A stretch of 64,000 nt of DNA. Source: Pyrinomonas methylaliphatogenes (GTDB lineage: Bacteria > Acidobacteriota > Blastocatellia > Pyrinomonadales > Pyrinomonadaceae). The position numbers and the translations under genes are program-made. The notes beneath the pieces were generated by a model. It ran no database searches. It was not told the DNA's origin and was given only the letters and a program-made list of their open reading frames with translations. Where the stretch lies: the NCBI RefSeq assembly GCF_000820845.2, contig NZ_CBXV010000008.1, positions 127,001 through 191,000 on the forward strand, given 5' to 3'. Below, piece after piece: positions 30,234-40,200 of this stretch (position 1 is its first letter; every line of letters begins with the position of its first letter).

Positions 30234-30734
30234 TCATCCCGGAAGCCTCCGTATCCGCTCGATGAGCGCGGTCGTCGAATACCCTTCGACGAACGGGAGC
30301 GCGAGAACGCGCCCGCCCGCAGCCTCTACTTCTTCGCGCCCGTGAATCTCATCGAGCGCGTAATCGCCTCCCTTGACCAGCACGTCGGGCAGCAGTTCGG
30401 CGATCAACGCGCGCGGACTCAGATCATCGAAGATGGTGACGTAATCGACCGCGCTCAGCGCGGCGAGCATCTCGGCGCGCTCGCGCTCGTTCATCAACGG
30501 ACGATGCGGCCCCTTGAGCGCGCGCACGGCGCGATCGCTGTTGATCGCCACAAGCAGCGCATCGCCGAGCGCGCGCGCCTGTTGCAGATAACGCACGTGC
30601 CCGAGATGCAGAAGGTCGAAGCAACCGTTCGTAAAGACTAGACGCTTCCCTTCGGCGCGCAACTGCTCGCGCAATCGCCGCGCCTCTTCGAGCGGTATGA
30701 TCTTGCCATCCATCGCGCCCAAAGAATCTATCAT
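30234..30734 (-). CDS. rfaE2: Heptose 1-phosphate adenylyltransferase (stand-alone RfaE2/HldE C-terminal domain)
   Basis: The nucleotidyltransferase has 166 residues and contains [17 protein letters not shown], the HxGH active site of the cytidylyltransferase-like family, and [13 protein letters not shown] and [10 protein letters not shown], typical of the RfaE2 domain. It makes ADP-D-glycero-beta-D-manno-heptose for LPS core. The kinase half (RfaE1) is not attached or adjacent, so heptose kinase must be encoded elsewhere. The ATG at 30734 is preferred because GGAGCGGAGC lies directly upstream. Other in-frame ATGs at 30749 and 30713 are possible. Confidence 0.88.
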   Translation of the reverse strand: MIDSLGAMDGKIIPLEEARRLREQLRAEGKRLVFTNGCFDLLHLGHVRYLQQARALGDALLVAINSDRAVRALKGPHRPLMNERERAEMLAALSAVDYVTIFDDLSPRALIAELLPDVLVKGGDYALDEIHGREEVEAAGGRVLALPFVEGYSTTALIERIRRLPG

Positions 30735-30769
30735 GCTCCGCTCCCGCACGGCTAATCCGCACGACCTCT

Positions 30770-30798
30770 TTGCGCTTCTCGCGTCGGCCTCCTATAAT
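30770..30798 (+). promoter_or_regulatory. Sigma-70-type promoter of lysS
   Basis: TTGCGC (30770-30775), a 17-bp spacer and a perfect TATAAT (30793-30798) precede lysS. Initiation near 30805 would leave a very short leader that holds the GAGAGGG ribosome site. Because the leader is so short, the transcript start supports the TTG start codon at 30823 but does not exclude the ATG at 30856. Confidence 0.7.
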
Positions 30799-30822
30799 CT
30801 TTGCGATTAGAGAGGGCGCGCT

Positions 30823-32619
30823 TTGAGATTCGGAAAGATCTTTGATTCCGTGAACATGCCTTTCATCGAAGAGAACGATCAGACGCGCGCGCGGCGCGAA
30901 CATTTAGAACGGATCGCCGCGCTCATCGGCAACCCCTATCCGAACAAGTTCGAACGGAGCCGCGTCGTCCGTCCAGACGAAGAGGACTCGATCTCCGCGA
31001 TCGTCGAACGTTTCGCTCCGCTCGTCCCGCGCGCGCCGGGCGGAGCGCGACCCGCGCCCGAAGAGATAGAGCGGGCCAATGCGGAACTGAACCGTTACGA
31101 AGTGCGCGTCGCCGGGCGCATCGCCACTCCGCCGCGCGTGATGGGCAAGGCGGCGTTCGTCCACCTTTCGGACGGCGTCGCGCGCTTGCAGATCTACGTG
31201 CGCAAAGGCGAGACCAAAGCGATCACGAGCGACGGACGCGAGATAGATGGGTGGGAACTTTTCGAACTGCTCGACCACGGCGACTTCATCGGCGTCGCCG
31301 GCTTCCTCTTCGTCACGAAGACGGGCGAACTTTCGATTCACGTCAAGCAACTTTACTTCCTCGCCAAAGCCCTGTTGCCGATGCCCGATAAGATGCACGG
31401 CATCGCCGATCCGGAGGTGCGGCAGCGCCAACGTTACCTCGATCTGATCGCGAGCAGCTTGAAGATCGAGCGCGATGCGGAACTATCTACGCGCGAAGTC
31501 TTCGAGCGGCGCGCGCAGATCATCCGCGAGATCCGTCGCTTCCTCGACGAGCGCGGCTTCATCGAAGTCGAAACGCCGATGCTCTCGCCGCTGGCGACCG
31601 GAGCGGCGGCGCGCCCCTTCAAAACATGGCACAACGCCTTAGGCATTCCGCTCTACGCGCGTATCGCGCCGGAGCTTTACTTGAAGCGACTCATCGTCGG
31701 CGGCTTTGAGCGCGTCTACGAACTGAATCGCAATTTCCGCAATGAAGGGCTATCGGTACGCCATAATCCCGAATTCACGATGCTCGAGTTCTACTGCGCC
31801 TACTGGGACGCGCGACAGATGATGGATTTCTGCGAAGAACTGCTGCGCGCGGTAGTCGGGCGCGTTTGCGGGAGCATGCGCGTGCGTTATGGGACACATG
31901 AGATAGATTTCGCCCCGAAATTCCCGCATCTTTCCATGAAAGAGGCGATCGTCCGCTACTGGACCACCGAGATGAACGATCCGGTCGGCGAACCCTTTTC
32001 CGCGTCGTGGCTCGAGGATGATGAGAAGCTCAGCCTGCTCGTCCGCTTCTGCCGCGCGCTCGAACGGTTGAAGGCGGAGACCGATCAAGGTCGCGCTGAA
32101 ACGATCGCCGCAGCATGGCGCGAAGCGAAGCGCGAAACGCTCCCGCTCGAAGATGAGACGGCCCGCGCGCACGCGCTCGAAGAGGTCTTCGCCACCGTAG
32201 CCGAAGAGAGACTGATTCAGCCGACGTTCATCACCGATTTTCCCAAGGCGATCTCGCCGCTCGCCAAGCGCTCTATCGCCGATCCGACGGTCGCCGAACG
32301 CTTCGAGCTGTTCATCGCCGGAATGGAAGTGGCCAACGGATTCTCCGAGTTGAACGATCCGATGGAGCAATATGAGCGCTTCTTGGAACAAGCGGCGGCC
32401 CGCGAACGCGGCGATGAAGAGGCGATGGTGATGGATGAAGACTTCCTGCGCGCGCTCTCATACGGGATGCCGCCGACGGCTGGCATCGGCATCGGCATCG
32501 ATCGGCTGACGATGCTCCTGACGGATCGCCACTCGATCCGCGATGTGATCCTGTTCCCGCATCTGCGCCCCAAGAAGAAGCCGGGCGAAGAGAGGACGGA
32601 TGAGGCGAACGGCACATGA
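30823..32619 (+). CDS. lysS: Lysyl-tRNA synthetase, class II, with insertions
   Basis: The protein has 598 residues, about 90 more than typical bacterial LysS. The TTG at 30823 is preferred because TAGAGAGGG precedes it at 7-8 nt; the ATG at 30856 is the alternative. An OB-fold anticodon-binding domain (~95-200) leads to the class II core with motif 2 [19 protein letters not shown] and motif 3 [15 protein letters not shown]. Extra sequence is seen near the N-terminus (~40-90; [18 protein letters not shown]) and in the catalytic domain after [13 protein letters not shown] (~390-455), a charged helical insert. Catalytic signatures are intact, so it should charge tRNA-Lys. Confidence 0.94.
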   Translation: MRFGKIFDSVNMPFIEENDQTRARREHLERIAALIGNPYPNKFERSRVVRPDEEDSISAIVERFAPLVPRAPGGARPAPEEIERANAELNRYEVRVAGRIATPPRVMGKAAFVHLSDGVARLQIYVRKGETKAITSDGREIDGWELFELLDHGDFIGVAGFLFVTKTGELSIHVKQLYFLAKALLPMPDKMHGIADPEVRQRQRYLDLIASSLKIERDAELSTREVFERRAQIIREIRRFLDERGFIEVETPMLSPLATGAAARPFKTWHNALGIPLYARIAPELYLKRLIVGGFERVYELNRNFRNEGLSVRHNPEFTMLEFYCAYWDARQMMDFCEELLRAVVGRVCGSMRVRYGTHEIDFAPKFPHLSMKEAIVRYWTTEMNDPVGEPFSASWLEDDEKLSLLVRFCRALERLKAETDQGRAETIAAAWREAKRETLPLEDETARAHALEEVFATVAEERLIQPTFITDFPKAISPLAKRSIADPTVAERFELFIAGMEVANGFSELNDPMEQYERFLEQAAARERGDEEAMVMDEDFLRALSYGMPPTAGIGIGIDRLTMLLTDRHSIRDVILFPHLRPKKKPGEERTDEANGT

Positions 32620-32643
32620 AGGATAACGCACGGGGAGGGCGAA

Positions 32644-33645
32644 ATGGCCTCAAAGATGCTCGCCATCACGATCGCGCAGCACGGCGACGTTGACGCGCTC
32701 GAACTGCGCGAAGTCGAACGGCCCGAAGCGTGCGCCGATTGGGTGCGCGTGCGCGTGCGCGCCGCAGCTTTGAACCGCGCCGATCTGCTGCAACGTCGCG
32801 GCCTCTATCCAGCCCCGCCGGGCGCGCCGAACGACATTCCGGGGCTCGAATTCGCCGGCGAGGTGGACCAGATCGGCGGCGCCGTTCAACGCTGGCGTGT
32901 GGGTCAGCGCGTCTTCGGCATCGCGGGCGGCGGCGCGCAGGCCGAATATCTCGTCGTGCCCGAAAGCCATCTGGCCGAAATCCCGCCGAATTTGGATTGG
33001 ATCGAAGCCGCTGCCGTTCCCGAAGTCTTCATCACGGCGCATGACGCGCTCTTCGCTCAAGCCGATCTCAGATCGGGCGAAAGCGTTCTCATCCACGCCG
33101 TAGGATCGGGCGTTGGCACGGCAGCCATCCAGCTTGTGCGCGCTGCCGGCGGGATCGCTTACGGGACGGCGCGCACAGCAGAGAAACTCGACAGAGCGCG
33201 CTCTTTAGGTCTCGAGCGCGGCTGTGTGGTCGCGGATGATCCGCGCGTTTTCGTCGAAGCGATTCGCGACTGGACCGGCGGCGCAGGTATCGATCTGATC
33301 CTCGATCTGGTCGGAGCCGCCTATCTATCCGCCAACTTAGAGGCGCTCGCGCCTCTCGGGCGCATCATCTTCGTCGGGACGCTCGGCGGAACCAAAGCCT
33401 CCTTCGATATCGGACAGGTGATGCGCAAACGCCTACGCTTGATGGGAACCGTGCTGCGCTCACGCTCGATGGAAGAGAAAGCCTCGGCCATGGCGCGCTT
33501 CAGTCGCTACGTCGTTCCGCTGCTCGCCCGGGGCGCGGTTCGCCCAGTAATCGACAGCGTCTATCAGGCCAAAGATGTGCGCGAGGCCCACCGTCGGATG
33601 GAGTCGAACGCGAACTTCGGCAAGATAGTTCTCACTTTCGACTGA
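32644..33645 (+). CDS. NAD(P)H-quinone oxidoreductase, PIG3/QOR type
   Basis: The zinc-independent MDR-family reductase has 333 residues. The N-terminal GroES-like domain has NRADLLQRRGLYPAPPG, characteristic of the PIG3 group, and the Rossmann nucleotide site is AVGSGVGTAAIQL. The catalytic zinc cysteines of alcohol dehydrogenases are absent. Such enzymes reduce quinones using NADPH. GGGGAGGG lies just before the ATG, 24 nt downstream of lysS, so it probably shares the lysS transcript. Confidence 0.87.
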   Translation: MASKMLAITIAQHGDVDALELREVERPEACADWVRVRVRAAALNRADLLQRRGLYPAPPGAPNDIPGLEFAGEVDQIGGAVQRWRVGQRVFGIAGGGAQAEYLVVPESHLAEIPPNLDWIEAAAVPEVFITAHDALFAQADLRSGESVLIHAVGSGVGTAAIQLVRAAGGIAYGTARTAEKLDRARSLGLERGCVVADDPRVFVEAIRDWTGGAGIDLILDLVGAAYLSANLEALAPLGRIIFVGTLGGTKASFDIGQVMRKRLRLMGTVLRSRSMEEKASAMARFSRYVVPLLARGAVRPVIDSVYQAKDVREAHRRMESNANFGKIVLTFD

Positions 33646-33669
33646 GCGAATCGCTTCCGATCGACGCGC

Positions 33670-34215
33670 TCATCCCTCCCTCTTGCGCACGAACGCTTCG
33701 CCGCGCGGCTCCAATCCGGCTTTCTTCGCGAGCGTGGCGAGGACCGAAGCGAGCAACTGCTTGTCGTCTATCTTGAAGCTCGTCACGCCCGAGACGTTCG
33801 TATCCGGGTCGCTGTATTGAAGCGTTAGATAGCGATACTTCTTCCGGATGAACCAAGCTGGGACGTTTGCCCCATATGGCGCAGGGATGCTGCCGATGAC
33901 GGTCGCCGCCGTCGGACGACGCGAACGATTATCAGCAAAGGCCGCCGTGATCGCTCGATAGGGGATGCTGAACACCTCCTTATCTCGCTTATCGCGAAAG
34001 ACCAGACGATTGTTCGCATCGTCGAACTGGAGCGTCCCATCCATCTTGCGGTTGTAGCCGAGAACGCCGCCCTCGTATTTGGCTTTGAACGTCTGCGGCG
34101 CAGGCGGCAACTCGTTCGGCGCAGATTTATCTTCAGCCACACGCGGGCGCACCTGCGCTTGGACGGCGCCGCACAGGAGCAACGCGAAGAAGATCGTTGC
34201 GATCGGTCTCCTCAT
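33670..34215 (-). CDS. Secreted protein of unknown function
   Basis: The 181-residue protein has a signal peptide (PIATIFFALLLCGAVQA). The mature part is beta-rich, with a segment GTLQFDDANNRLVFRDKRDKE resembling a PH-like or lipid-binding strand pattern, then SIPYRAITAAF and a YLTLQYSD strand. This layout recalls bacterial PH-like domains, in which a setting such as I-P-Y-x-x-I is common, but I cannot assign a family. It is convergent with the quinone reductase gene and downstream of the HAS-barrel gene. Confidence 0.65.
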   Translation of the reverse strand: MRRPIATIFFALLLCGAVQAQVRPRVAEDKSAPNELPPAPQTFKAKYEGGVLGYNRKMDGTLQFDDANNRLVFRDKRDKEVFSIPYRAITAAFADNRSRRPTAATVIGSIPAPYGANVPAWFIRKKYRYLTLQYSDPDTNVSGVTSFKIDDKQLLASVLATLAKKAGLEPRGEAFVRKREG

Positions 34216-34295
34216 TTTCGGACGCCCCTCCGATCAAGCGAGTCGAGGCCATTTTATGCCCACCGTTTCCTCTCTGACAACGGGGCTTTGTCGGC

Positions 34296-34883
34296 TCAGA
34301 ACCGCGCGTTTTGGAAGACCCGCTGCCAAGCGAGCGTCTTCTTGAGCACGCACAGCCGCCGCGCCTCCTCTCCCGAAGAGAAGGATTCGAGCTGTTCGAT
34401 GATGGCGCTGATCAACGGGATGGCCATCTCGCGCGCATGCGTCATGATCTGCGCGAAGTAGTGGAGCCGCAGACGGCCATCTCGCCCGAGATGAAAGCGC
34501 CGAACCTCATCCGCAGTCATCCGATAGACTTCCGCCGCCACAGGGATGACCCGCTGCGGGATCGCCTGATGCGCTTCACTGCCGGCCCACCATCCGAGAA
34601 CTAAGATTCCGATCAGCACGCCCAACTCGTCCAGATAATCCGGGCTCAGGATCTCAAGCTCGGCCCGCGGAGAAAGACGCGGCCCATAATCGCCATATCT
34701 CGGATTGATGAGCAGCGAATCGTAGACCACCCCGACGATCTCTGAATCGTCCGTCGGAATTCGAACGAATTGAGCGAACCCGTAATCGGACGGCGCCGGC
34801 GGATCGGCCACTTCCAAGCGATCAAGGATGCGCCCGACGTAATCGACATGCGAATTCGATCTCACGATGCGCGCGATCTTCAT
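34296..34883 (-). CDS. Orphan HAS-barrel domain protein (HerA N-terminal-like), no ATPase domain
   Basis: The protein has 195 residues. The N-terminal ~75 residues (MKIARIVRSNSHVDYVGRIL, DYGFAQFVRIPTDDSEIVG) match the HAS-barrel fold that starts HerA-type helicases, as I recall it from cyanobacterial and acidobacterial homologues. They are followed by INPRYGDYGPRLSP and a helical C-terminus. There is no Walker A or B motif, so the HerA ATPase is absent. The downstream half (VLGWWAGSEA, TADEVRRFHLG) is helical and may mediate assembly. The nuclease gene nurA lies directly upstream (95-nt gap, same strand), so the two probably act together in DNA end processing. The partner ATPase, if any, is elsewhere. 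Confidence 0.65.
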   Translation of the reverse strand: MKIARIVRSNSHVDYVGRILDRLEVADPPAPSDYGFAQFVRIPTDDSEIVGVVYDSLLINPRYGDYGPRLSPRAELEILSPDYLDELGVLIGILVLGWWAGSEAHQAIPQRVIPVAAEVYRMTADEVRRFHLGRDGRLRLHYFAQIMTHAREMAIPLISAIIEQLESFSSGEEARRLCVLKKTLAWQRVFQNARF

Positions 34884-34978
34884 CTCAACCGGTCTCCCCC
34901 AAGATCACAAGTCAAAACGCCGCCGAATCTGAGGATCGGCCCCTCAGCGAATCTGTTCGGCGGTCCGCCCTCCAGAGC

Positions 34979-36184
34979 TCAATGGCGGCGAATTTTGCTC
35001 GCCGCCTTGCGCGAGAACGAAAGCTGTAATCCGGCGCGCGAGGCGAATTCCTGGACCAGACGCCAAGCTTGCTCAAGATCGCGCCCGGTAATCACCGCCG
35101 CCGCATCAGCCGTCTCGATCGCATACGGATAACCGTTTCCCACGACGCATTCGGCGCGCACGACATCGACGACCTCCTCGAGCAGGCCTTCACGATAGAC
35201 CCACGACGGGATATCCAGCCTCGCCGGCGGCGCATCCCTGGTCGTCTGCAGATAGACGAATCCGATGCGCGGATCGCCGCTTTCGTCGAGGAAAGCATCT
35301 CGCGAATCCTCTATGCCTTCGCGCATGCAATAAAAGAAGATCGTCCGATCCCCCCAACGCGAAAGGGCCGCGGAGCCGTCTTGAGCGCGCAACAGCTGAC
35401 CGTCGAAGAGCGTCGACTGTCGATTATCTTCAGCCAAGAAGTCGAGCAGCTTGACCAGATCGCGCGCTTGACTCTGATCGATATAACCGACGATCGGAAC
35501 CCGCGCTTCGTCCGACTTCCGCACCAGATGTAAGACCTTTTCGATATACTGATCCTGTCGGCGCGTGCGGGGCTGCGCGTAAGAGATGAACAACGATCCA
35601 TCGAAGAAGGCTACGGGGGCGCGCTCGCCGCGCGTTTGCCATCCCCTCTTGTCCTCGATGAACTTTTCGATCATCTCGATCTCGCCGGAAAAACGGCGGA
35701 AGTTGACGATCGCTTCCGGCGTCTCGGCCTCGTTCTCGCAAAAAGCCGTCGGCGTGATGAGCTCGAGCTTAACCTCTTTGCGATAATCCTCCTCCGCGCA
35801 GTGCGGATTCTCGAAAGAAGCGATCTGAACGACGGCGACCGGCGGGATCAACTCGCGCAATAGCGCTTGCCCGCCATCGGCGGCGTATGTCGTTCGACCG
35901 CTCAAGACATCAGCCGCCCAACGGCGCGCCCCTTCATGCGACCGCCACAGCCGCTGATCCTGAGAGAATCTGCAGGCCAAAGAGCGCGATCTATCGAGTT
36001 CGTCCGAAGGGAACGCGCCGCGAAACTCAGCGCACCGCATCCGCACCTGTTGCGCGCTCATTCCCGCGAGCTCGTTAAGCAGTCCGACGCCGCGGTCCAT
36101 CTCTTTTTGCCAGGCGTCATTCAATCGCTTGAAATCTTCGATACACTTGTCGAGCGCTGAAACGAAATGCTTCAAATGCAACAT
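34979..36184 (-). CDS. nurA: NurA-domain nuclease
   Basis: The protein has 401 residues. After an N-terminal helical region (~1-105), the NurA core shows its usual acidic motifs: AADGGQAL (first catalytic Asp), VAFFDGSLFIS (second Asp), GYIDQSQARDL and the C-terminal YPYAIETADAAAVIT block. NurA is a Mn-dependent 5'-3' exonuclease and endonuclease that acts with the HerA translocase in DNA end resection. Here the only HerA-like neighbour is a HAS-barrel protein without ATPase. The helical N-terminal extension is longer than in archaeal NurA and may be a docking module. Confidence 0.78.
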   Translation of the reverse strand: MLHLKHFVSALDKCIEDFKRLNDAWQKEMDRGVGLLNELAGMSAQQVRMRCAEFRGAFPSDELDRSRSLACRFSQDQRLWRSHEGARRWAADVLSGRTTYAADGGQALLRELIPPVAVVQIASFENPHCAEEDYRKEVKLELITPTAFCENEAETPEAIVNFRRFSGEIEMIEKFIEDKRGWQTRGERAPVAFFDGSLFISYAQPRTRRQDQYIEKVLHLVRKSDEARVPIVGYIDQSQARDLVKLLDFLAEDNRQSTLFDGQLLRAQDGSAALSRWGDRTIFFYCMREGIEDSRDAFLDESGDPRIGFVYLQTTRDAPPARLDIPSWVYREGLLEEVVDVVRAECVVGNGYPYAIETADAAAVITGRDLEQAWRLVQEFASRAGLQLSFSRKAASKIRRH

Positions 36185-36265
36185 CAGCGATCCACCTCAG
36201 ACGAAAAAGCGATTCCCCTCCTTTGAAGGGCATAGCGCGATCTATCGCCTTTTGCCTCTCCACGC

Positions 36266-36763
36266 TCACCTTTTCTGCGCGCGACTCAACTGCTCGGCGG
36301 AAGGGCTATAGTAAGCCCGGCGCAAACGCCCGTTCATGAAGCTATAGACGATGCCATCCTTCTGATTGCGATAGATCGCGACCGGCCCGCGCTCTTCGCG
36401 CGCGAAATTCGGATCAGCCTCCACGCCGAGCGATTGCGGCGTATCGGGCGCATTGTCGTATTCGACGACTACTTGCAATACCGTCCCTTCCAGATTCGGA
36501 TCGAGATGTTTGGTTTCGGCGAACTTCGGCGTGACGAAGGTCACCGTCACTCTGCCACCGACGATCTTGAACCGCAACTCGTTCGTCGCTTCGCCCGGCC
36601 CCGGAAGCGGTTTGCCGAGGATCCGCTCCACATCATCACGCCGCGATTTCAACGGCTCGATCCCCTGCCACGGCGCAGAGATGGCAAACGGCGCGGCGAA
36701 CATGATGACTAAAGCGAGGCGCGCAAGTTCGACTTTCAGCATGAGCTTACGATGTGACCCCAT
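36266..36763 (-). CDS. Secreted protein of unknown function (acidobacterial type)
   Basis: The 165-residue protein uses the ATG at 36763, with AGGTG nine bases upstream. An in-frame ATG at 36742 would also give the signal peptide (LARLALVIMFAAPFAIS). The mature protein begins WQGIEPLKSRRDDVERILG, a W-x-G-I-x-P-L-x-S-x-R-x-D-V-E block that I remember from many acidobacterial secreted hypotheticals and that resembles the SmpA/OmlA-type beta-alpha start. No catalytic motif is visible. It stands divergent from the large nuclease gene. Confidence 0.65.
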   Translation of the reverse strand: MGSHRKLMLKVELARLALVIMFAAPFAISAPWQGIEPLKSRRDDVERILGKPLPGPGEATNELRFKIVGGRVTVTFVTPKFAETKHLDPNLEGTVLQVVVEYDNAPDTPQSLGVEADPNFAREERGPVAIYRNQKDGIVYSFMNGRLRRAYYSPSAEQLSRAQKR

Positions 36764-37205
36764 GATTGTTGCACCTGTGCGATCGCTTTTCATGCGCGTC
36801 ATGGCGCTAATGCTACCCCGTGCGCGCGCAGGATTCAAGAGGGATCGGTTCAATCCCGCCGCTTCATCACGCAGCTTGCTGCAAATTCTTGACTGTTGAA
36901 GGCGTCCGATGCGCGCAATCCTCGCCCTTTGAGGCAGATCGCATCACCGCCGCAAATTTTTTATAGAGCCGAAAAAGCCCGCGCAACGCCCGCCCTCAAA
37001 TCTCGCCTTCGCGATCCCGATTTTATCGAGATTTAACTCACACACAACCGAAGGTTAACAAATCAAGCTCTATCCTCTTCACCTCCGAAGATGAGCGCTC
37101 TACGCGCGGGCTTGACGCGCTCATGCTAATGCGTGTAGAAAAGGCAACGCTCTTTTCACCCGTTTTATCAAGACGTCCTCTTCGGAGAGAAAGGTTTCTT
37201 CTCGC
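36764..37205. other. Divergent intergenic region upstream of the secreted nuclease
   Basis: These 442 bases show no gene. Base composition is more AT-rich than the surroundings near 36950-37080 (AATTTTTTAT, GATTTTATCGAGATTTAAC). For rightward transcription, TTGACG (37112-37117) with TGTAGA or TAGAAA 16-18 bp downstream is a possible weak promoter. GGAGAGAAAGG near 37183-37193 is the likely ribosome site for the GTG start at 37206. Confidence 0.4.
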
Positions 37206-40200
37206 GTGTTGACTCAACCGAAGCGCGGCATTGTCCGCACGTCTCTTTTCATCGCCCTCGTCATATTCATCTTCCTGATCTACCAAGCGGCGCGCTTCGC
37301 CCGGCAAGCGAACGCGCAGACTTCCGCCCCGCAAATAGTCATCAGCCAAATCTACGGCGGCGGTGGCAACAGCGGCGCCGCTTACAAGAACGATTTCATC
37401 GAGCTCTTCAACCGCGGGTCGTCGCCCGTAAGTTTGAACGGCTGGTCCGTGCAATACGCTTCGAGCGCGGGATCAAGTTGGCAGGTGACGACGCTCTCGG
37501 GGACGATTCAACCGGGCCAGTATTACCTAATCAAAGAGGCCGCCGGTTCTGGCGGCACGACGGATCTGCCGTCGCCCGATGCGACGGGCAACATCGCCAT
37601 GAGCGCGACCGCCGGCAAAGTCGCGCTCGTCAGCAGCGCGACGGCGTTGAGCGGTTCGTGCCCCACAGCGAATGTCGTCGATTTTGTCGGCTACGGGAAT
37701 ACGACGAACTGTTTCGAGGGGACTGGACCAGCGCCGACATTGAGCAACACGACGGCGGCGTTGCGCGCCGGCAATGGTTGCACTGACACGAACTCAAACA
37801 GCGCGGACTTTTCCGCCGGCGCCCCCAATCCGCGAAATTCGAGTTCGCCGCTTGCTCCTTGCGGAGGCGAGCCAATGCCTTCGCCGACCCCATCGCCGTC
37901 CCCCACGCCGCCGCCGGCCATCACGCCGATTCACATGATTCAGGGCAGCGGCACAACTTCACCGCTCGTTGGACAGAACGTGACGACGAGCGGCATCGTT
38001 ACGGGACTTCGCTCGAACGGCTTCTTCATTCAAACGCCCGATGCGGAAGCCGACAACGATCCGAACACTTCCGAAGGCCTCTTCATCTTCACGTCTGGCG
38101 CGCCGCCCGCCGCAGCGGCCATCGGCAATCGCGTCAACGTGACGGGCACGGTGGTCGAGTTCCGCCCGCCCTCGGATCCGAACAGTCCGCCGCTGACTGA
38201 ACTCTCCGGCTCCGTGACGGTGGCTTTGGTCTCGACGAACAATCCGTTGCCGACGCCAGTAACGCTCACGCCGAGCGATACGTCGCCCATCGGCCCAGTT
38301 GAACAGCTCGAGAGATACGAAGGCATGCGCGTGCACGTCGATACTTTGATCGTCGTCGGTCCAACGGGCGGCTCAATCAACGAATCGACGGCGACTTCCG
38401 CGTCAAACGGCATCTTTTACGGCGTGATCGCTGGCGTCGCTCGCCCGTTCCGCGAACCAGGCATCTCGGTGTTAGATCAATTGCCTTCCGGTGCGCCGTG
38501 TTGCGTGCCCCGTTTTGACACCAATCCGGAGAAGTTGCGCATCGACAGCGACGCGCAACCGGGCGCGACGCCTCTTGAGGTGACCGCCGGAAGCATCGTC
38601 TCGAACATCACCGGTCCACTCGATTTTGGCGCGCGCACCTATACGATCCTGCCCGATGCGGCAACGCCGCCTGTAGTCTCAAATATCGGCAGCGCCGTTT
38701 CGGTGCCCGACCCGACCGCGGACGAGTTCACCATCGCATCTTTTAACATGGAGCGCTTCTTCGACGCGACGGACGATCCGGCGATCAGCGAACCCGTCTT
38801 GACGACCGCCGCTTTCGATAACCGATTGCGCAAGGCGTCGCTGGCGATCCGCCAAGTGATGAAATCACCTGACATCATCGGCGTCGAGGAAGTGGAGAAT
38901 CTTGCCACTTTGCAAGCCGTAGCCAACCAATTGAACGGCGACGAGGTCGCCGCCGGACGCTCGAATCCGAACTATCAGGCCTACTTGATCGAAGGGAACG
39001 ACCAAGGCGGAATAGACGTCGGATTTTTGGTTAAGACGAGTCGCGTCGAAGTCATCGAAGTGCGACAGGAAGGGAAGAATGCGACCTACGTAAATCCGCT
39101 CACGAACCAGCCGGAGTTGCTGAACGACCGTCCGCCGCTCGTCCTGCGCGCCCGCGCCCATAGAGAGAGTGATAGCGCGGGACGCACCGTGACGGTCGTC
39201 GTCAATCATCTACGCTCGCTCTTGAGCATAGATGATCCAGCGGAAGGGGCGCGCGTGCGCGCTAAAAGGCGCGCTCAGGCGGAATTTCTCGCGAGCCTCT
39301 TGCAATCGCTGCAAACGTCGTCGCCGACTGAACCGGTCATCTCGGTTGGCGATTACAACGCCTTCCAGTTCAACGATGGCTATGTTGACGTGATCGGAAC
39401 CGTGCGCGGGCAACCGACGCCACCCGAGCAAGTTGTGCTCGCCTCAAGCGATCTGGTCAATCCCGACCTCACCGATCTGGTGGACCAGTTGCCGGCGCAA
39501 GAGCGTTACTCGTATGTCAACAACGGCGACGCACAGGTGCTCGATCACATCATCGTCAATCAAGCGGCGATGGCGATCTTTAACCGCTTCGCCTACGCGC
39601 GCAACGATGCCGATTTTCCCGAAAGCTTTCGCAACGATGCGACGCGACCGGAGCGCATCTCGGATCATGACATGCCCGTCGCATACTTCGCCCTGCCGCC
39701 CATCAACCGAGCGCCAATCGCCAACGATCAAGCCGTGACGGTCACCTATGCAACGCCCCTCACGTTCGCGCTCGACGCGAGCGACCCGGATGGCGATGCG
39801 CTCGCGCTCACGCTCGTTTCGGCTCCGAATAAAGGCGCGATCGCTTTCAACGACGCGAACCGGACGGCGACCTACACGCCGAACCCTAAAGCTTCGGGGA
39901 TGGATGCCTTCATCTACGCGATAACAGATGCGGGCGGGTTGAGAGCGCAAGCGACCGTGTCGATCAGCATCACGCCAGAGGACGTCTCCGCGCTGGTCCG
40001 CGCGACGAGCTCCGGGTTGATCTACAGCCGCGCGACGCGCACTTATAACGGCACCATCACCATAACGAACGCGAGCGCGCGCACCATCGCCGGTCCGCTG
40101 CAGATCGTGTTGAGCGCTCTGACATCCGGCGTCACGCTCGTCAACGCAAGCGGCACATACAACGGAGATCCCTACATCACAGCCAACGCCGTTTCGCTGG

